DNA of 64,000 nucleotides, taken from contig NZ_CP091036.1 of NCBI RefSeq assembly GCF_021535135.1, positions 2,852,001 to 2,916,000 of the forward strand. Reading direction: 5' to 3'. Below, in pieces: positions 29,140 through 39,212 of the stretch; position 1 is the stretch's first letter; every line of letters starts with the position of its first letter. This stretch comes from Antarcticibacterium sp. 1MA-6-2. GTDB lineage: Bacteria; Bacteroidota; Bacteroidia; Flavobacteriales; Flavobacteriaceae. A model generated the notes under the pieces. It ran no database searches. It was given only the letters and a program-made list of their open reading frames with translations, and was not told the origin of the DNA. The position numbers were made by a program, and so were the translations under genes.

Positions 29140-30637
29140 TTATTGAGCAACACCTGTATTCTTTACATTCTGCCCTTTCATAGGCCATGGGGAGACTGCA
29201 GGTCCACTATTCTCAACAACAATTTTATACAGCTTTATTTGTAACATCTCTGTAGCTTCAACGTACACGGTTCCATTTTCAGTAATAGTTGGAGAGTTCA
29301 CAACGCTATCTCCAAGAGTCCAACTTTTTATTTGTTCACCCTCAGGATTAACCACAAAGAAATTTCCATTAGTGGCACCCACATAGATGTACCCATTTAC
29401 ATCAACTGCAGGAACGCTTTCGGCAATCTCAGCCTCGAAAGTCCATTTAATCTCACCGCTTGATGGGTCAAGAGCCAAAAGTCCTCCTATTGAACCTACA
29501 TATAAATCTCCTTCAGGCCCTATCACGACTCCTGAATTTGAAGCATCATTAACTGCTGTCTGCCATTTTACTGATCCTGTTCCACCCTCATCTGAAATTG
29601 CCACTACATGTGTCTTTGTAGTAAAGTAAATAGTTCCGTCAGTATCCATTGATAATGAGGATCCATGAACCCCTGCGTCCAATCCTACAGGTGATTCCCA
29701 TTTTTCTGTACCATCTTCAGTATTAACTGCCCAGATCTTACCCTGGCTGGTATTGAGGAAGTAGACGGTACTTTCGTCTGAACTAATTACCGGAGAGGCA
29801 TAAAAAGCACCAACACCTGTAATTTCCCAACGTTTTTCACTAGGTGGGGCTCCATGAGAAAACTCCTCCATTAGCACCCTGCGATCTTGAACCGTGATAA
29901 GTATTACCTTCAGAATCCACGGCAGCTGTATTATTAGAGACGTCAGTTCCAATTCCTCCGCTCCACATTATTGACCCGTCAGTTGCATCAATTTTGGAAA
30001 TGGCTTGTTCATCAACCCAGGCGTTTATAAAAATGTTTCCGTCTGGTCCAATTGAAGGAGCGTTAGGAATATCTCCTCCCATGTAAGAAGATAGCCATTT
30101 TAACTCTGCTGTCTCTCCATTATCTTTAACAGCGACGATTTTACTTTCCAGACCTGCTCTGGATTGGGTATAATAAATAGTACCGTCATCACCAATAACG
30201 GGAGAACTTGAACCATCATTTATTCCAGAAATTTCAGAACCAGTAGTAAAATCCCAAACAATTCTTGATTCAAAAACATCTGTAGGTTGGGGAAGAACTG
30301 TTACTGTTTTGGTAACCTGATACTCATTTTGAGAAGCATCATTAATTGTGAGGACGACTTCATAGGTTCCGGAATTTTCAAATACGAAAGTGGGATCCAT
30401 AACCGTAGAAGTCGTGGAGTTTTCATCTCCAAAATTCCAACTCCAGGAAGTGATCTCTCCCGATCCCGGTCTTGGCTCGGCATCAAAAACAATCTCATCA
30501 CCTGCCAAAGGAGCAGATGGAGAATAATTAAAATCGGCACGGGCAGGCCAAAAAATTTCGGAGGAATCATCATTTTCGCATGCTGTCACACCTAAAAACA
30601 ACAAAAGACCATATATTAATATTTTTCCTTTTTTCAT
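29140..30637 (-). CDS. PKD-domain plus PQQ-like beta-propeller lipoprotein (one frame break)
   Basis: The restored protein is 498 residues with lipobox Cys20 (GVTACEND). A PKD domain covers about 30-115 (ADFNYSPSAPLAGDEIVFDA, WSWNFGDENS). It is followed by a chain of propeller blades with repeated PSIGPDGNIF, AAVDSEGNTYHGS and VIGPEGDLYVGS-type units. The frame break at 29839-29845 repairs to ACTGGT on the plus strand and gives SPTSEKRWEITG. In the SusE/F position after SusD, it is probably a surface glycan-binding lipoprotein of this transport system. It has no catalytic motif that I recognise. Confidence 0.85.
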
Positions 30638-30847
30638 TATAAAGAATTAGTTTTTATCTGGTTAATAAGATTATTTCCTGAATACTCTACCGAATATTTC
30701 TATTTCGCTAAGTCAATTCGACAAGCACGACATAATATTCAGGATTTTATCAATTAAAATTTGATTACCTATATATCCAGTCCCGGGATATTCCCTTACG
30801 GTTAGAACTATAGCATAATCGATTATTACAGATGGGTTTTTGTTAGT

Positions 30848-32451
30848 CTAATAGCCAGGATTTTGACTTAAACCCGGTTCTACCTTTAAATTACTTTCAT
30901 GAAATGGCCATAAATACATATGAGGTTCAAAACGTCGTTCTTCTATAAATAAGGACTGTAATTCACCATTTACTTTTCTGGTGTGTCCAAGAGCAGGCTT
31001 GTTTAAAACATCTTCGGCAATTCTCCATCTTATTATATCATCATATCTCAAACCTTCCCCGGCAAATTCAATTCTTCTTTCATTCCATATTAGATCGATC
31101 CAATCCTGCTGGGAGTAGGAGGAGTAACGAGGCAGAGTAACATCAGCTTCGGTCATGTCCAAACCAGCTCTTTCCCTAATCAGGTTAATTGCATTCTTGG
31201 ACAATTGATCTGGTTCCCCCATCATGATTTTTGCTTCAGCATAAGTTAAGAGAACCTCAGCGTATCTTAGTAAAGGAAAATTCATGTCACCACTACAAGC
31301 ACCTCTAAAAGCATCAGCTTCATCTACGAACTTTTTCCACCAGTATCCCGAAGCACTGGCTCTTGTGTTTTCGTAAAACATTGGGCTATTAGGATTGTAA
31401 ATATTAATGGTATCTTCATAGAAGATATCACCATGACCAATAATTGTAGCTTCAAATCTTGGATCACGGTTTAAATCGGGATTTAATACATATTCTTCTC
31501 TCGTATGGCGCGTATCTTCATCAATTTTATTTCCCTGCAGGGTCCAATACGAGTCCACCAGATTTTTTAAAGGAACTACGAATGATTCACCGGGACCTGT
31601 TCTATAATGTGGACCGAGATGGCTAAAGGAATAAGTACCCCCGGAATGGCTAGCCATATCCTGCCACATTATAAATTCATTATTACTATCTGTTCCTTCA
31701 TACATGAACAAAGCTTCGTAATCTGGATATAAAGAGTAATTTCCACTGTCCATAATCTCCTTTGCAAGTCTTGCCGCCAATTCATAACGCTCATTGTAAA
31801 GAGCATATCTCATGGTCAAAGCTTTAAGAGAATATTTGTTGAACATGTAACGATCTGAGGTGTACTCCTCTTCGGGCAACCTGTTGGCAATTTCTTCAGC
31901 CAAAGGAAAAATAGTAGCCAGTATTTCCTCTTTAGGAGTGGTAGGTTGTGTCGCGTCGGCTAAATTTGCTTAGGTTCCAAATAAAAGGGAACATCGCCCC
32001 ATTGAAAGGTCAGTTTAAAATAATGCCAGATTCGCAAGGCTTCCAGTATACTTTTATACTTTGTCCTAATCGCTTCATTCTCCACATAAGGTTGATCTAC
32101 ATTGGCAATAAAGGTGTTTAATCTTCCTAAATGTTTCATATGGAGATCCCAATAATACGCCATTCCCGGTGTACTGCTGTTTAAACGCCCATTTGCTATA
32201 GCCTGATGATGATCCCCCTCAATTCGGGAATAAGCATTATCAGACCTACCATCCAACATATAGAACAATGTCCTGCGGTTACCTGTATGAGTAAAAACAT
32301 CTAAATAACTACTATACACTACCCGTCTCAAATCTTCTTCATCATTAAAAAACTCATCAAAAGAAGTAGCTGTAGGATCTGGCCTATCCAAAAAATCATC
32401 ACAGCTCATTAGACTGAAGGAAATGAGGCAGATTATTATTATATTTTTCAT
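30848..32451 (-). CDS. SusD-family outer-membrane lipoprotein, locus 1 (one frame break)
   Basis: The restored protein is 533 residues with lipobox Cys17 (SLMSCDDFLD). The SusD N-terminal pattern (DFLDRPDPTATSFDEFFNDE, EALRIWHYFKLTFQWGDVP) and C-terminal RagB/SusD domain (LTYAEAKIMMGEPD, IWNERRIEFAGEGLRYDDIIRWR, LSQNPGY end) are present. The break at 31968-31975 repairs GCTTAGGT to GCTGGT, giving YLEPANLADATQ. It binds glycan at the cell surface as the lid of the SusC channel encoded 22 bp upstream. Ligand specificity is not readable. Confidence 0.93.
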
Positions 32452-32473
32452 GATTTTAGTTTTATAATTTTTA

Positions 32474-35395
32474 TTAAAATAAAGTAGCTCTAAAGCCTAA
32501 GCTATAGCTAGCCATCCTTGGATATCCACCATTTCCACCATCTCTTTCCGGCTCCAGACCTTCCCAGTTACTAAAGGTGAAGGCATCCTGAGCATTGACA
32601 TAAATATTAAGATTGTTTATTTGGGTACCAATACTGGGAATAGTGTAACCTAAGCGAAGGGTTTTGATCCTGAAAAATGAGGCATCACTTAACCAAACAT
32701 CACTAAGCACTGCATTGGAACTATTACCTGTCCACATTCGCGGGAAGCGACTATTTGGTGTTTCCGGGGTCCAACGATTTGCAGCGTAATATTGCCGTGG
32801 GGTTCCTAAATTGTTGGCCGAACCATCCATTACTACAGGATATCCTTCTAATCCATTTAGCCTTCCTAACCTTTCTCCCACACCTTGACCAAGGAACCTA
32901 AACTCCCATCTTCTATAATTCATGGTAAGATTTATAGAATAATTCAAATGTGGAAAGGGATCTCCCAGGTTTACCCGGTCCTTATCGTTTATTATCCCAT
33001 CTTCATTTTGATCTACATACTTAATATCACCCTGGCGGGTGTTTGGTAAACTTGCACTCGATTCTATCTCTTCCGCAGTCTGGAAAAAACCATCACTTTC
33101 ATAGCCGTAAAAATTATCTATTCCAATTCCCTGATACCAAATTTTGTCGGTGTTATCTCTAAAAATAAGAGTATCAGATTTTGAATATCCGGCCTTTAGC
33201 ACCTCATTTTGATTGTCAAACATCATTCCTCCTACTGTGTAAGAAAACTCACCTATTTGATCACTCCAGGTTGCGCCTACTTCCCAACCCCTATTCTCAA
33301 CCTCTCCAATATTTACAGAAGTGGTTAAGTAATAAGATCCTGTTAATGGCGGTACCGGAAAGGCTCCATAAATTAGATCATAAGAACGTTTGTTATAGAC
33401 ATCAGCAGTAACACTTAGCTTATTATCCAGGATGCTGGCGTTAAGTCCTACGTTCCATTGCTCCTGCTTTTCCCAGCTGAATTGGGGATTAGGGACTCGC
33501 ATGGTCCATCCCCAGGTATTTACAGACTCTTCCCACAAGTAGGGGTCCACATCTTCGTTTCCAATCAAACCAAAGGAGCCTCTCAACCTCAAACGGTTTA
33601 TAACACCGCTCTCTACCATTCCAGACAAAAAGCCTTCATTATGAAGGTTCCAGCTCACTGCGCCGGAGGGAAAAAAGCCCCATTGATATCCGGGAGCAAA
33701 CTTACTGCTTCCATCTTTTCGAACAGTGGCCTCAAGAATATATCGATTATCAAAGGAGTAGTTTAGTTTTCCAAAAAAAGAAGCTTTGGCTACCTCCCGG
33801 AAATCGGTATAATTGTAATTCATCATTTCTGCTCCTCCTACAAGGTAAATTCTGTCCTTACCATCTCTCAATCCACTTTCAAAATTAATAAGTCCACGGG
33901 CAGTAATTTGACTAGAACTCACACCTTGTTCAGCACCTACAGCATTCCCCCAAACATCTACTAGTCTACCGTCCCCATCAAAGAATCTAAAGGTCTCCCG
34001 TTCCCATTTGTTGGCAGACTTGTTTAGCAAGTAAGACACATTTCCCTGCACACTGAGTTTATCATTAATAGTGTAAGTTGGTCTAAGGTTAACAGTACTT
34101 CTGTCGTGTAAGGCGTTCCAATATCCTCCCTGATTCATCCTTGCTACAGGATTCAGGTTATTATGTAAAATATAATGATCCTCAATATCAGATTCATATG
34201 TAACTGCCTGAGTAGGGTTCATCCTCCAGGCCTCATTATACAAACCATGACCATTAGTGGCAGCCCAAAGGCGGTCCACCTGCAATTGGTGAGCATAGAA
34301 ATCGGCTAATAATACAAAATCTTCACTTATTTGGATATTGGTATTAAAGCGGGCACTAAACTTTTGAGAGCCTTCGCCTTCATTAAGCCCGGCTTCTTCC
34401 ATATAACCAACCATTAGATTAAAGGTACCTATACCACCACCACCTGATATACTTGCACTGGTGTTATGCGAGAAAGAGGTTCTTTGAGTTATTTCTTCTA
34501 ACCAGTTTGTATTAGTATATTCTCCGCTTTGGGCCAGATTAATATCTTCCTGACTAAAAAGCAAGGTTTCGCCCTGTACATAACGGGCTTCATTATTGAG
34601 CCGCATATAATCAGCAGAATTTACAAAGTCCGGTAGATCTATGGGATCATTAACAGCAGCCCACGAATGAATATTGACATTGAATTCTCCTGCGCCTCCT
34701 CTTTTTGTTTCAATAATAATTACACCGTTCGCTCCCCTTGAGCCATACATAGAGGCAGAAGCAGCATCTTTTAAAACGGTTATACTTGCCACCTGATTTG
34801 GATCTACATCAGTTAAGGACTGCTCCATTCCATCTATAATAACAAGAGGAGAGGAATTTTGTAAGGTGGCTATTCCACGAATATTTATATCACCGGGAAC
34901 TGATCCAGGTAAGTTACTCCCCTGTAACATTGTGACACCAGGGATGGTACCACTAAAAGCTTCCTGTAGCTTTGAAATTGGCCTTTGGTTTATTAGGTCC
35001 ATATCAAGCTCTGCTACAGATGATGCTATATGTTCTCGTTGCACGGTATTGTAACCCACCAGAACTACTTCATCCAACTGAGCAGCCTGAGGCATTAGAG
35101 GTATGACAAATTCTTTTTGATCCCCCACCTCAATTTCGGCTGTTGCATAACCCATAAAGCTAATTTGAAGAACAGCTCCCCGGGTTACTCCAAGGATAAA
35201 TTTTCCATCGAAGTCTGTAAGAGCCCCATTGGGCTTTCCTTTTTCTACAACTGTTGCTCCGGGAATAGGGACATCTGTCTCAGCATCCATTACTGTACCC
35301 TGAACAGTCGTCTGTTGTTGCTGGCCGTAGGTGGGAATGAGTGTAGAACAGGTTAATAAAATTAATAGTAATTTATTAGTAATTTTTTCCTTCAT
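32474..35395 (-). CDS. SusC-family TonB-linked outer-membrane transporter, locus 1
   Basis: The protein has 973 residues and is intact. A signal peptide is followed by the carboxypeptidase-regulatory-like domain (TVQGTVMDAETDVPIPGATVV), then the plug (LDEVVLVGYNTVQREHIASSV, RGIATLQNSSPLVIIDG, MYGSRGANGVIIIETKRG) and a long beta-barrel with a terminal aromatic strand (SLGFRATLF). It imports oligosaccharide bound by SusD. It is the first gene of an operon continuing with SusD, the PKD/propeller lipoprotein and the EEP protein. A 365-bp gap precedes it, holding the promoter. Confidence 0.95.
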   Translation of the reverse strand: MKEKITNKLLLILLTCSTLIPTYGQQQQTTVQGTVMDAETDVPIPGATVVEKGKPNGALTDFDGKFILGVTRGAVLQISFMGYATAEIEVGDQKEFVIPLMPQAAQLDEVVLVGYNTVQREHIASSVAELDMDLINQRPISKLQEAFSGTIPGVTMLQGSNLPGSVPGDINIRGIATLQNSSPLVIIDGMEQSLTDVDPNQVASITVLKDAASASMYGSRGANGVIIIETKRGGAGEFNVNIHSWAAVNDPIDLPDFVNSADYMRLNNEARYVQGETLLFSQEDINLAQSGEYTNTNWLEEITQRTSFSHNTSASISGGGGIGTFNLMVGYMEEAGLNEGEGSQKFSARFNTNIQISEDFVLLADFYAHQLQVDRLWAATNGHGLYNEAWRMNPTQAVTYESDIEDHYILHNNLNPVARMNQGGYWNALHDRSTVNLRPTYTINDKLSVQGNVSYLLNKSANKWERETFRFFDGDGRLVDVWGNAVGAEQGVSSSQITARGLINFESGLRDGKDRIYLVGGAEMMNYNYTDFREVAKASFFGKLNYSFDNRYILEATVRKDGSSKFAPGYQWGFFPSGAVSWNLHNEGFLSGMVESGVINRLRLRGSFGLIGNEDVDPYLWEESVNTWGWTMRVPNPQFSWEKQEQWNVGLNASILDNKLSVTADVYNKRSYDLIYGAFPVPPLTGSYYLTTSVNIGEVENRGWEVGATWSDQIGEFSYTVGGMMFDNQNEVLKAGYSKSDTLIFRDNTDKIWYQGIGIDNFYGYESDGFFQTAEEIESSASLPNTRQGDIKYVDQNEDGIINDKDRVNLGDPFPHLNYSINLTMNYRRWEFRFLGQGVGERLGRLNGLEGYPVVMDGSANNLGTPRQYYAANRWTPETPNSRFPRMWTGNSSNAVLSDVWLSDASFFRIKTLRLGYTIPSIGTQINNLNIYVNAQDAFTFSNWEGLEPERDGGNGGYPRMASYSLGFRATLF

Positions 35396-35760
35396 TCTTT
35401 CTGGGTTTTAGATTTAGTTAATATTAAAAAGATTAATTTTTATTGCATTTCCTGACTTTTTTAAAGTCTCAAATGCTTCCTTATTTATTTCTTTTTATAA
35501 TTTTCCCACAGCTTCCACCCGACTAAAGGGGATTAAAACTTTACCTATTCATATTTTAAAAGATATTGTTCCCACAACCTGGTAATATATACTACATCTA
35601 ATCCTTTCCATATTCAAACCTGGCATAATTACTATCCCTCCATCTCTAAACGGTGCTTTTACTTTTAAGGCCTGGTCAGGAAATTAAAATTCCCGACCAG
35701 AAACCTAAAAAGCACTGATTAACACTTAAATTTTAATATGAAATCTAGATTTTTAAAATT
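35396..35760. other. Intergenic region with terminator hairpin at 35672-35700
   Basis: No gene is seen in these 365 bp. At 35672-35700 CTGGTC-GGAA pairs with TTCC-GACCAG (one mismatch), 60 bp beyond the stop of the HEAT/DUF1080 gene on the minus strand, so it likely ends that transcript. The remaining AT-rich sequence up to 35396 should contain the SusC-1 promoter; no clear consensus was found. Confidence 0.5.
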
Positions 35761-38700
35761 CTATAATTCTTTGATACGAATGTTTCGGAAATACACTTCT
35801 GAACCGTGACCCAAAAATCCAATATGTCCTTTTTTACGGAGAAGTCCCGGGTGCTCTTTTCCATCAAGAGTACCATTTTTTATTGCTTCAGAGATATCAG
35901 TTTCTAAAATAGTATGTCCATTAAGGTTTACCTTGATCTTATTCCCTTCAACAATCACTTCTTCATAATTCCACTCTCCTACCTGCTTAAGATGTCTTTT
36001 TTGTGCTGCGGCAACTCCATACAATGATCCATGGTATTGATATTCTTTCAAATCCTTATAGATCTCGGCTGTATTATCAAGTATTTGCAATTCCATACCG
36101 TGATAAGCCACGTCTCCTTCAAGAGGTGCGCGAATTCCCAATCCGTTATTTGCTCCCGGAGTAAGTTTGAACTCAAATCTATATATGAAGTTATCATACT
36201 CTTTCCTGGTAAAAAGGTTACCACCACTACCAAATTCAGGTTTGCGAACTACCATATTTCCATCCTCAATAACATAATCTCTGGTGTTTCCCTGCCATTC
36301 GTCCATGTTGGTACCATCAAATAAGATTTTAAAACCTTCCTTTTTCTCAGCTTCACTCAATTCAAAAGTTTCGGTTTCTGCGATCTCCCGAATATAAATA
36401 TCTCTATAAGCTACCCGCGAACCGTGAGCTTGTAGTTCAATTTGTTCTTCAGAAAAAATAGGTGACTTGCGATCCCAGTAATTTTCCAGAGTAACATTAT
36501 CAGTCACCAACTTTCCATTAAGGTGTACCGTTACACGATCTCCTTTCATGAGTATTTTAAAGTGGTTCCATTCTCCCAGGGGATTATCGGCGACTTCCAG
36601 AGGATCACTTTCATTGGTTTGATTGTTATATAAGCCTCCTGAACCCACCTGAGCTCCATCCTCAACACGTGAGATGTCCCACATTTGCACCTGAGGTGTT
36701 CCTCTCAAATAAATACCTGCATCGCCATTTTTATGTCCGTCGTCATAAATTTTCCAATCCAAAATGAGTTCAAAGTCTCCATAGTTTTTGGTAGTAGCAA
36801 TGTTATTCCCCTTCCCGGTAAAAACCAGTTCCCCATTTTCAACCTTCCAGCTTCCCCTCATTTCCTCATCTGCAGCCTGTTGTTTTTTATTCAGCGTATT
36901 TTTGCTCATTTTAGCTCTTTCCACTGGATTGGCAACCAAACCTTTCCAACCGCTCAAATCTTTTCCATTAAACAGCGGAACAAAACCTTCACCCTCCGGC
37001 ATGCTTTCCAGATGTTTGACGATAGACTGTTTTAAGTATTCACTTTCTGCACCTTCCAGCACTTCAATAGTTTTATTAAGCAGCTGTTTTACTATTTGTC
37101 CATCGTAATTATTATTAAGTGCCACCTCCATAACTGCACGAGCCGCCTCCTGTTGCAGTAAAGGTTCCTCAAGATATTCTCCTGCAAAAGTTAAAGAATG
37201 CAAATCTCCCAACTTACCTATTTCCTGCAGAATGAGTTTTTTATGTTGTATCCCCGAAGCATCAAAGGCCTTACGTAGCAATAACAACTTTTGTACATCG
37301 GGATAATTTGATCGGCTAACTGAACTAATATACCCGTTCACTGCCTTATCCTTATATTCTTTGTTAGCCTCGTCCTGGCTTACCCTAAACAGTTCCGTCG
37401 CGGCAGCGTTATCACTCCAGGCTGAAAGTGCGTTAATAGCAGCGGCCTTTGTGGCAGCATAATTTGTGTTATCAAATTCAGATGCAACAGCGTTTAAAGC
37501 TTCAGTCCCACCAATACTGGCAAGAACTGGAAAATAAAGCGCTTTTTTCTCTTCTGAAACAGTATTCATTTGCTCCAGTACCAGTTTTGATTTTTGTGTT
37601 TGATCGTCGTATTCATTTATTCCTGCTATGACCGCTTTTTGAAGCATTTTAATGTCTTCAGCCTTATCAGCTTTCTTCAATAGAGAAAATAATTGAGGTA
37701 AGTCTTCTTTTCTTGCCATGGGTACCAGTGCAGCCAAAGCTGCAGTACGTACCTCATCGTTTGGATCTTCTGCATAATTTATTACATCTTTGATCCTGTC
37801 ACTGGCAGCACGTTTTCCTAACACAGGAAGCAGAGCAGCGCGGGCTTCGTTACTCATTTGTGGAAGAGCATCAGCTACGGCATTAGTTAAATTTTTTGCA
37901 TCTATAATAAATAAAGCGTCCCGCACTGCGATTGCTTTTTGTTTGTCCCCATTCCTCGCCACATTTAGCAAATGGGATACTGCTGCATCATCACCAATTT
38001 TCCCAAGTGCATTGATGGCTGCCATTTGAACACCTGTATTTTTGCTGTCAAGAGCTTTAATAACTTCCGGAGCAACAGAGTTTGCGTTATTATCTCCCAG
38101 CATCTTTATAATCTCAGCTTCTACCTGCGGATTAGATTTTTTAGCTTTTTTGATCCATAGATCAGAGTTTTCCGGGGTAATGTAATTAGAAGCATATTTT
38201 AAGGCCGCTGCACGATATTCGGCATTTTTATCCTCAGTAGCTTTACGTAATAATGCCACACTGCCTTCCCCATGAATATCTGTCAATAATTTTAACGAAG
38301 CAGTACGGCTATAGAGGCGACTTTCATCTTTTGCTCTTTTAGAAATTCTTTTGGCTACTTTTTCTGCTGCCCTGGAATCTCCTTGTTCAAGCAAGCGTCT
38401 TCCGTATAGCAGGTATGCAGAAATTGCATTGTCATTATCAAAGCTAAAACCATCATCCTCTGCTGCTTTTCTTAAAACTTTTTCTGAAGCAGGGTCACCT
38501 ATATTCGCGAGTGCATACAACGAAAGCTTTCTTAATTTCTCATTGTCACTACCAGCCAGTTTTATAATAGCAGAACCAGCTTTGGCATATTTCACATCTC
38601 CTATCGCCTGCACTAATGACAGTTGACAGTCTCCCTGTGAATTTTCTAATGCTTTCAATAAAGCTTCATTCGCAGCAGAAGAATTTATATTAATCAAAGC

Positions 38701-39171
38701 CTCTGCAGCAGGAGCACAAAGAGAACTATCATTAAGATAGGGTTCCAAACAGGAAATTGCATCATTCCCGCCAACCATCTTAAGCTGACGTATAATGAAA
38801 GATTTATTTTGAACATTCTTTAGCTGCGGTAGAGCACTGCAGTACGCACTAACACTCATTTGCCTTAGAGTCTCCATCTCTGGCTGCGTCACATAAAAGG
38901 AAAAGCCTCCTAAAGCATACTCCAGATTTGTATTGTCACCTGTTTCAGGATCTACAAGCATTTTTGTCAATGCAAGAATGCCTTCCTCGCCCATGGCACC
39001 TATATTGGCCATGGTGGAACTAAATTCTTCAGGACTTTCAGTCAGTAGTTCGGCCAGCACATCTGCGATTTTTGTGGATAAGGTACGTTGATCTTTGTCT
39101 CTTTGAGCCAATACTATAGTACCGGAAAAAAGTGCGGTGAGAATAAGAAAGGATTTTATAATTTTTTGCAC
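35761..39171 (-). CDS. Exported HEAT-repeat protein with two C-terminal DUF1080 domains
   Basis: The protein has 1136 residues with a signal peptide ending near IVLAQ. Residues about 90-700 are HEAT-like alpha-helical repeats (units such as NTGVQMAAINALGKIGDDAAV and DPNDEVRTAALAALVPMA). Two DUF1080 domains follow, about 725-925 (FVPLFNGKDLSGWKGL ... YRDIYIREI) and 935-1136 (FKILFDGTNMDEWQGN ... YFRNIRIKEL). The catalytic half probably cleaves 3-keto-glycosides; the repeat half likely makes a binding platform. It is followed downstream by a hairpin and lies 41 bp below the Tat-exported Gfo/Idh/MocA gene, probably one transcript. The frame is intact across 3.4 kb. Confidence 0.92.
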   Translation of the reverse strand: MQKIIKSFLILTALFSGTIVLAQRDKDQRTLSTKIADVLAELLTESPEEFSSTMANIGAMGEEGILALTKMLVDPETGDNTNLEYALGGFSFYVTQPEMETLRQMSVSAYCSALPQLKNVQNKSFIIRQLKMVGGNDAISCLEPYLNDSSLCAPAAEALININSSAANEALLKALENSQGDCQLSLVQAIGDVKYAKAGSAIIKLAGSDNEKLRKLSLYALANIGDPASEKVLRKAAEDDGFSFDNDNAISAYLLYGRRLLEQGDSRAAEKVAKRISKRAKDESRLYSRTASLKLLTDIHGEGSVALLRKATEDKNAEYRAAALKYASNYITPENSDLWIKKAKKSNPQVEAEIIKMLGDNNANSVAPEVIKALDSKNTGVQMAAINALGKIGDDAAVSHLLNVARNGDKQKAIAVRDALFIIDAKNLTNAVADALPQMSNEARAALLPVLGKRAASDRIKDVINYAEDPNDEVRTAALAALVPMARKEDLPQLFSLLKKADKAEDIKMLQKAVIAGINEYDDQTQKSKLVLEQMNTVSEEKKALYFPVLASIGGTEALNAVASEFDNTNYAATKAAAINALSAWSDNAAATELFRVSQDEANKEYKDKAVNGYISSVSRSNYPDVQKLLLLRKAFDASGIQHKKLILQEIGKLGDLHSLTFAGEYLEEPLLQQEAARAVMEVALNNNYDGQIVKQLLNKTIEVLEGAESEYLKQSIVKHLESMPEGEGFVPLFNGKDLSGWKGLVANPVERAKMSKNTLNKKQQAADEEMRGSWKVENGELVFTGKGNNIATTKNYGDFELILDWKIYDDGHKNGDAGIYLRGTPQVQMWDISRVEDGAQVGSGGLYNNQTNESDPLEVADNPLGEWNHFKILMKGDRVTVHLNGKLVTDNVTLENYWDRKSPIFSEEQIELQAHGSRVAYRDIYIREIAETETFELSEAEKKEGFKILFDGTNMDEWQGNTRDYVIEDGNMVVRKPEFGSGGNLFTRKEYDNFIYRFEFKLTPGANNGLGIRAPLEGDVAYHGMELQILDNTAEIYKDLKEYQYHGSLYGVAAAQKRHLKQVGEWNYEEVIVEGNKIKVNLNGHTILETDISEAIKNGTLDGKEHPGLLRKKGHIGFLGHGSEVYFRNIRIKEL

Positions 39172-39212
39172 GATAGTAAGTTTTTAAATTCTTTAAAGGT
39201 TACAAAGAGTGA

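Noticed and set aside
37000..39100. DNA tandem repeats in the HEAT-repeat gene
   Set aside because: The repeats are at the level of protein helices; the DNA is not tandemly repeated.
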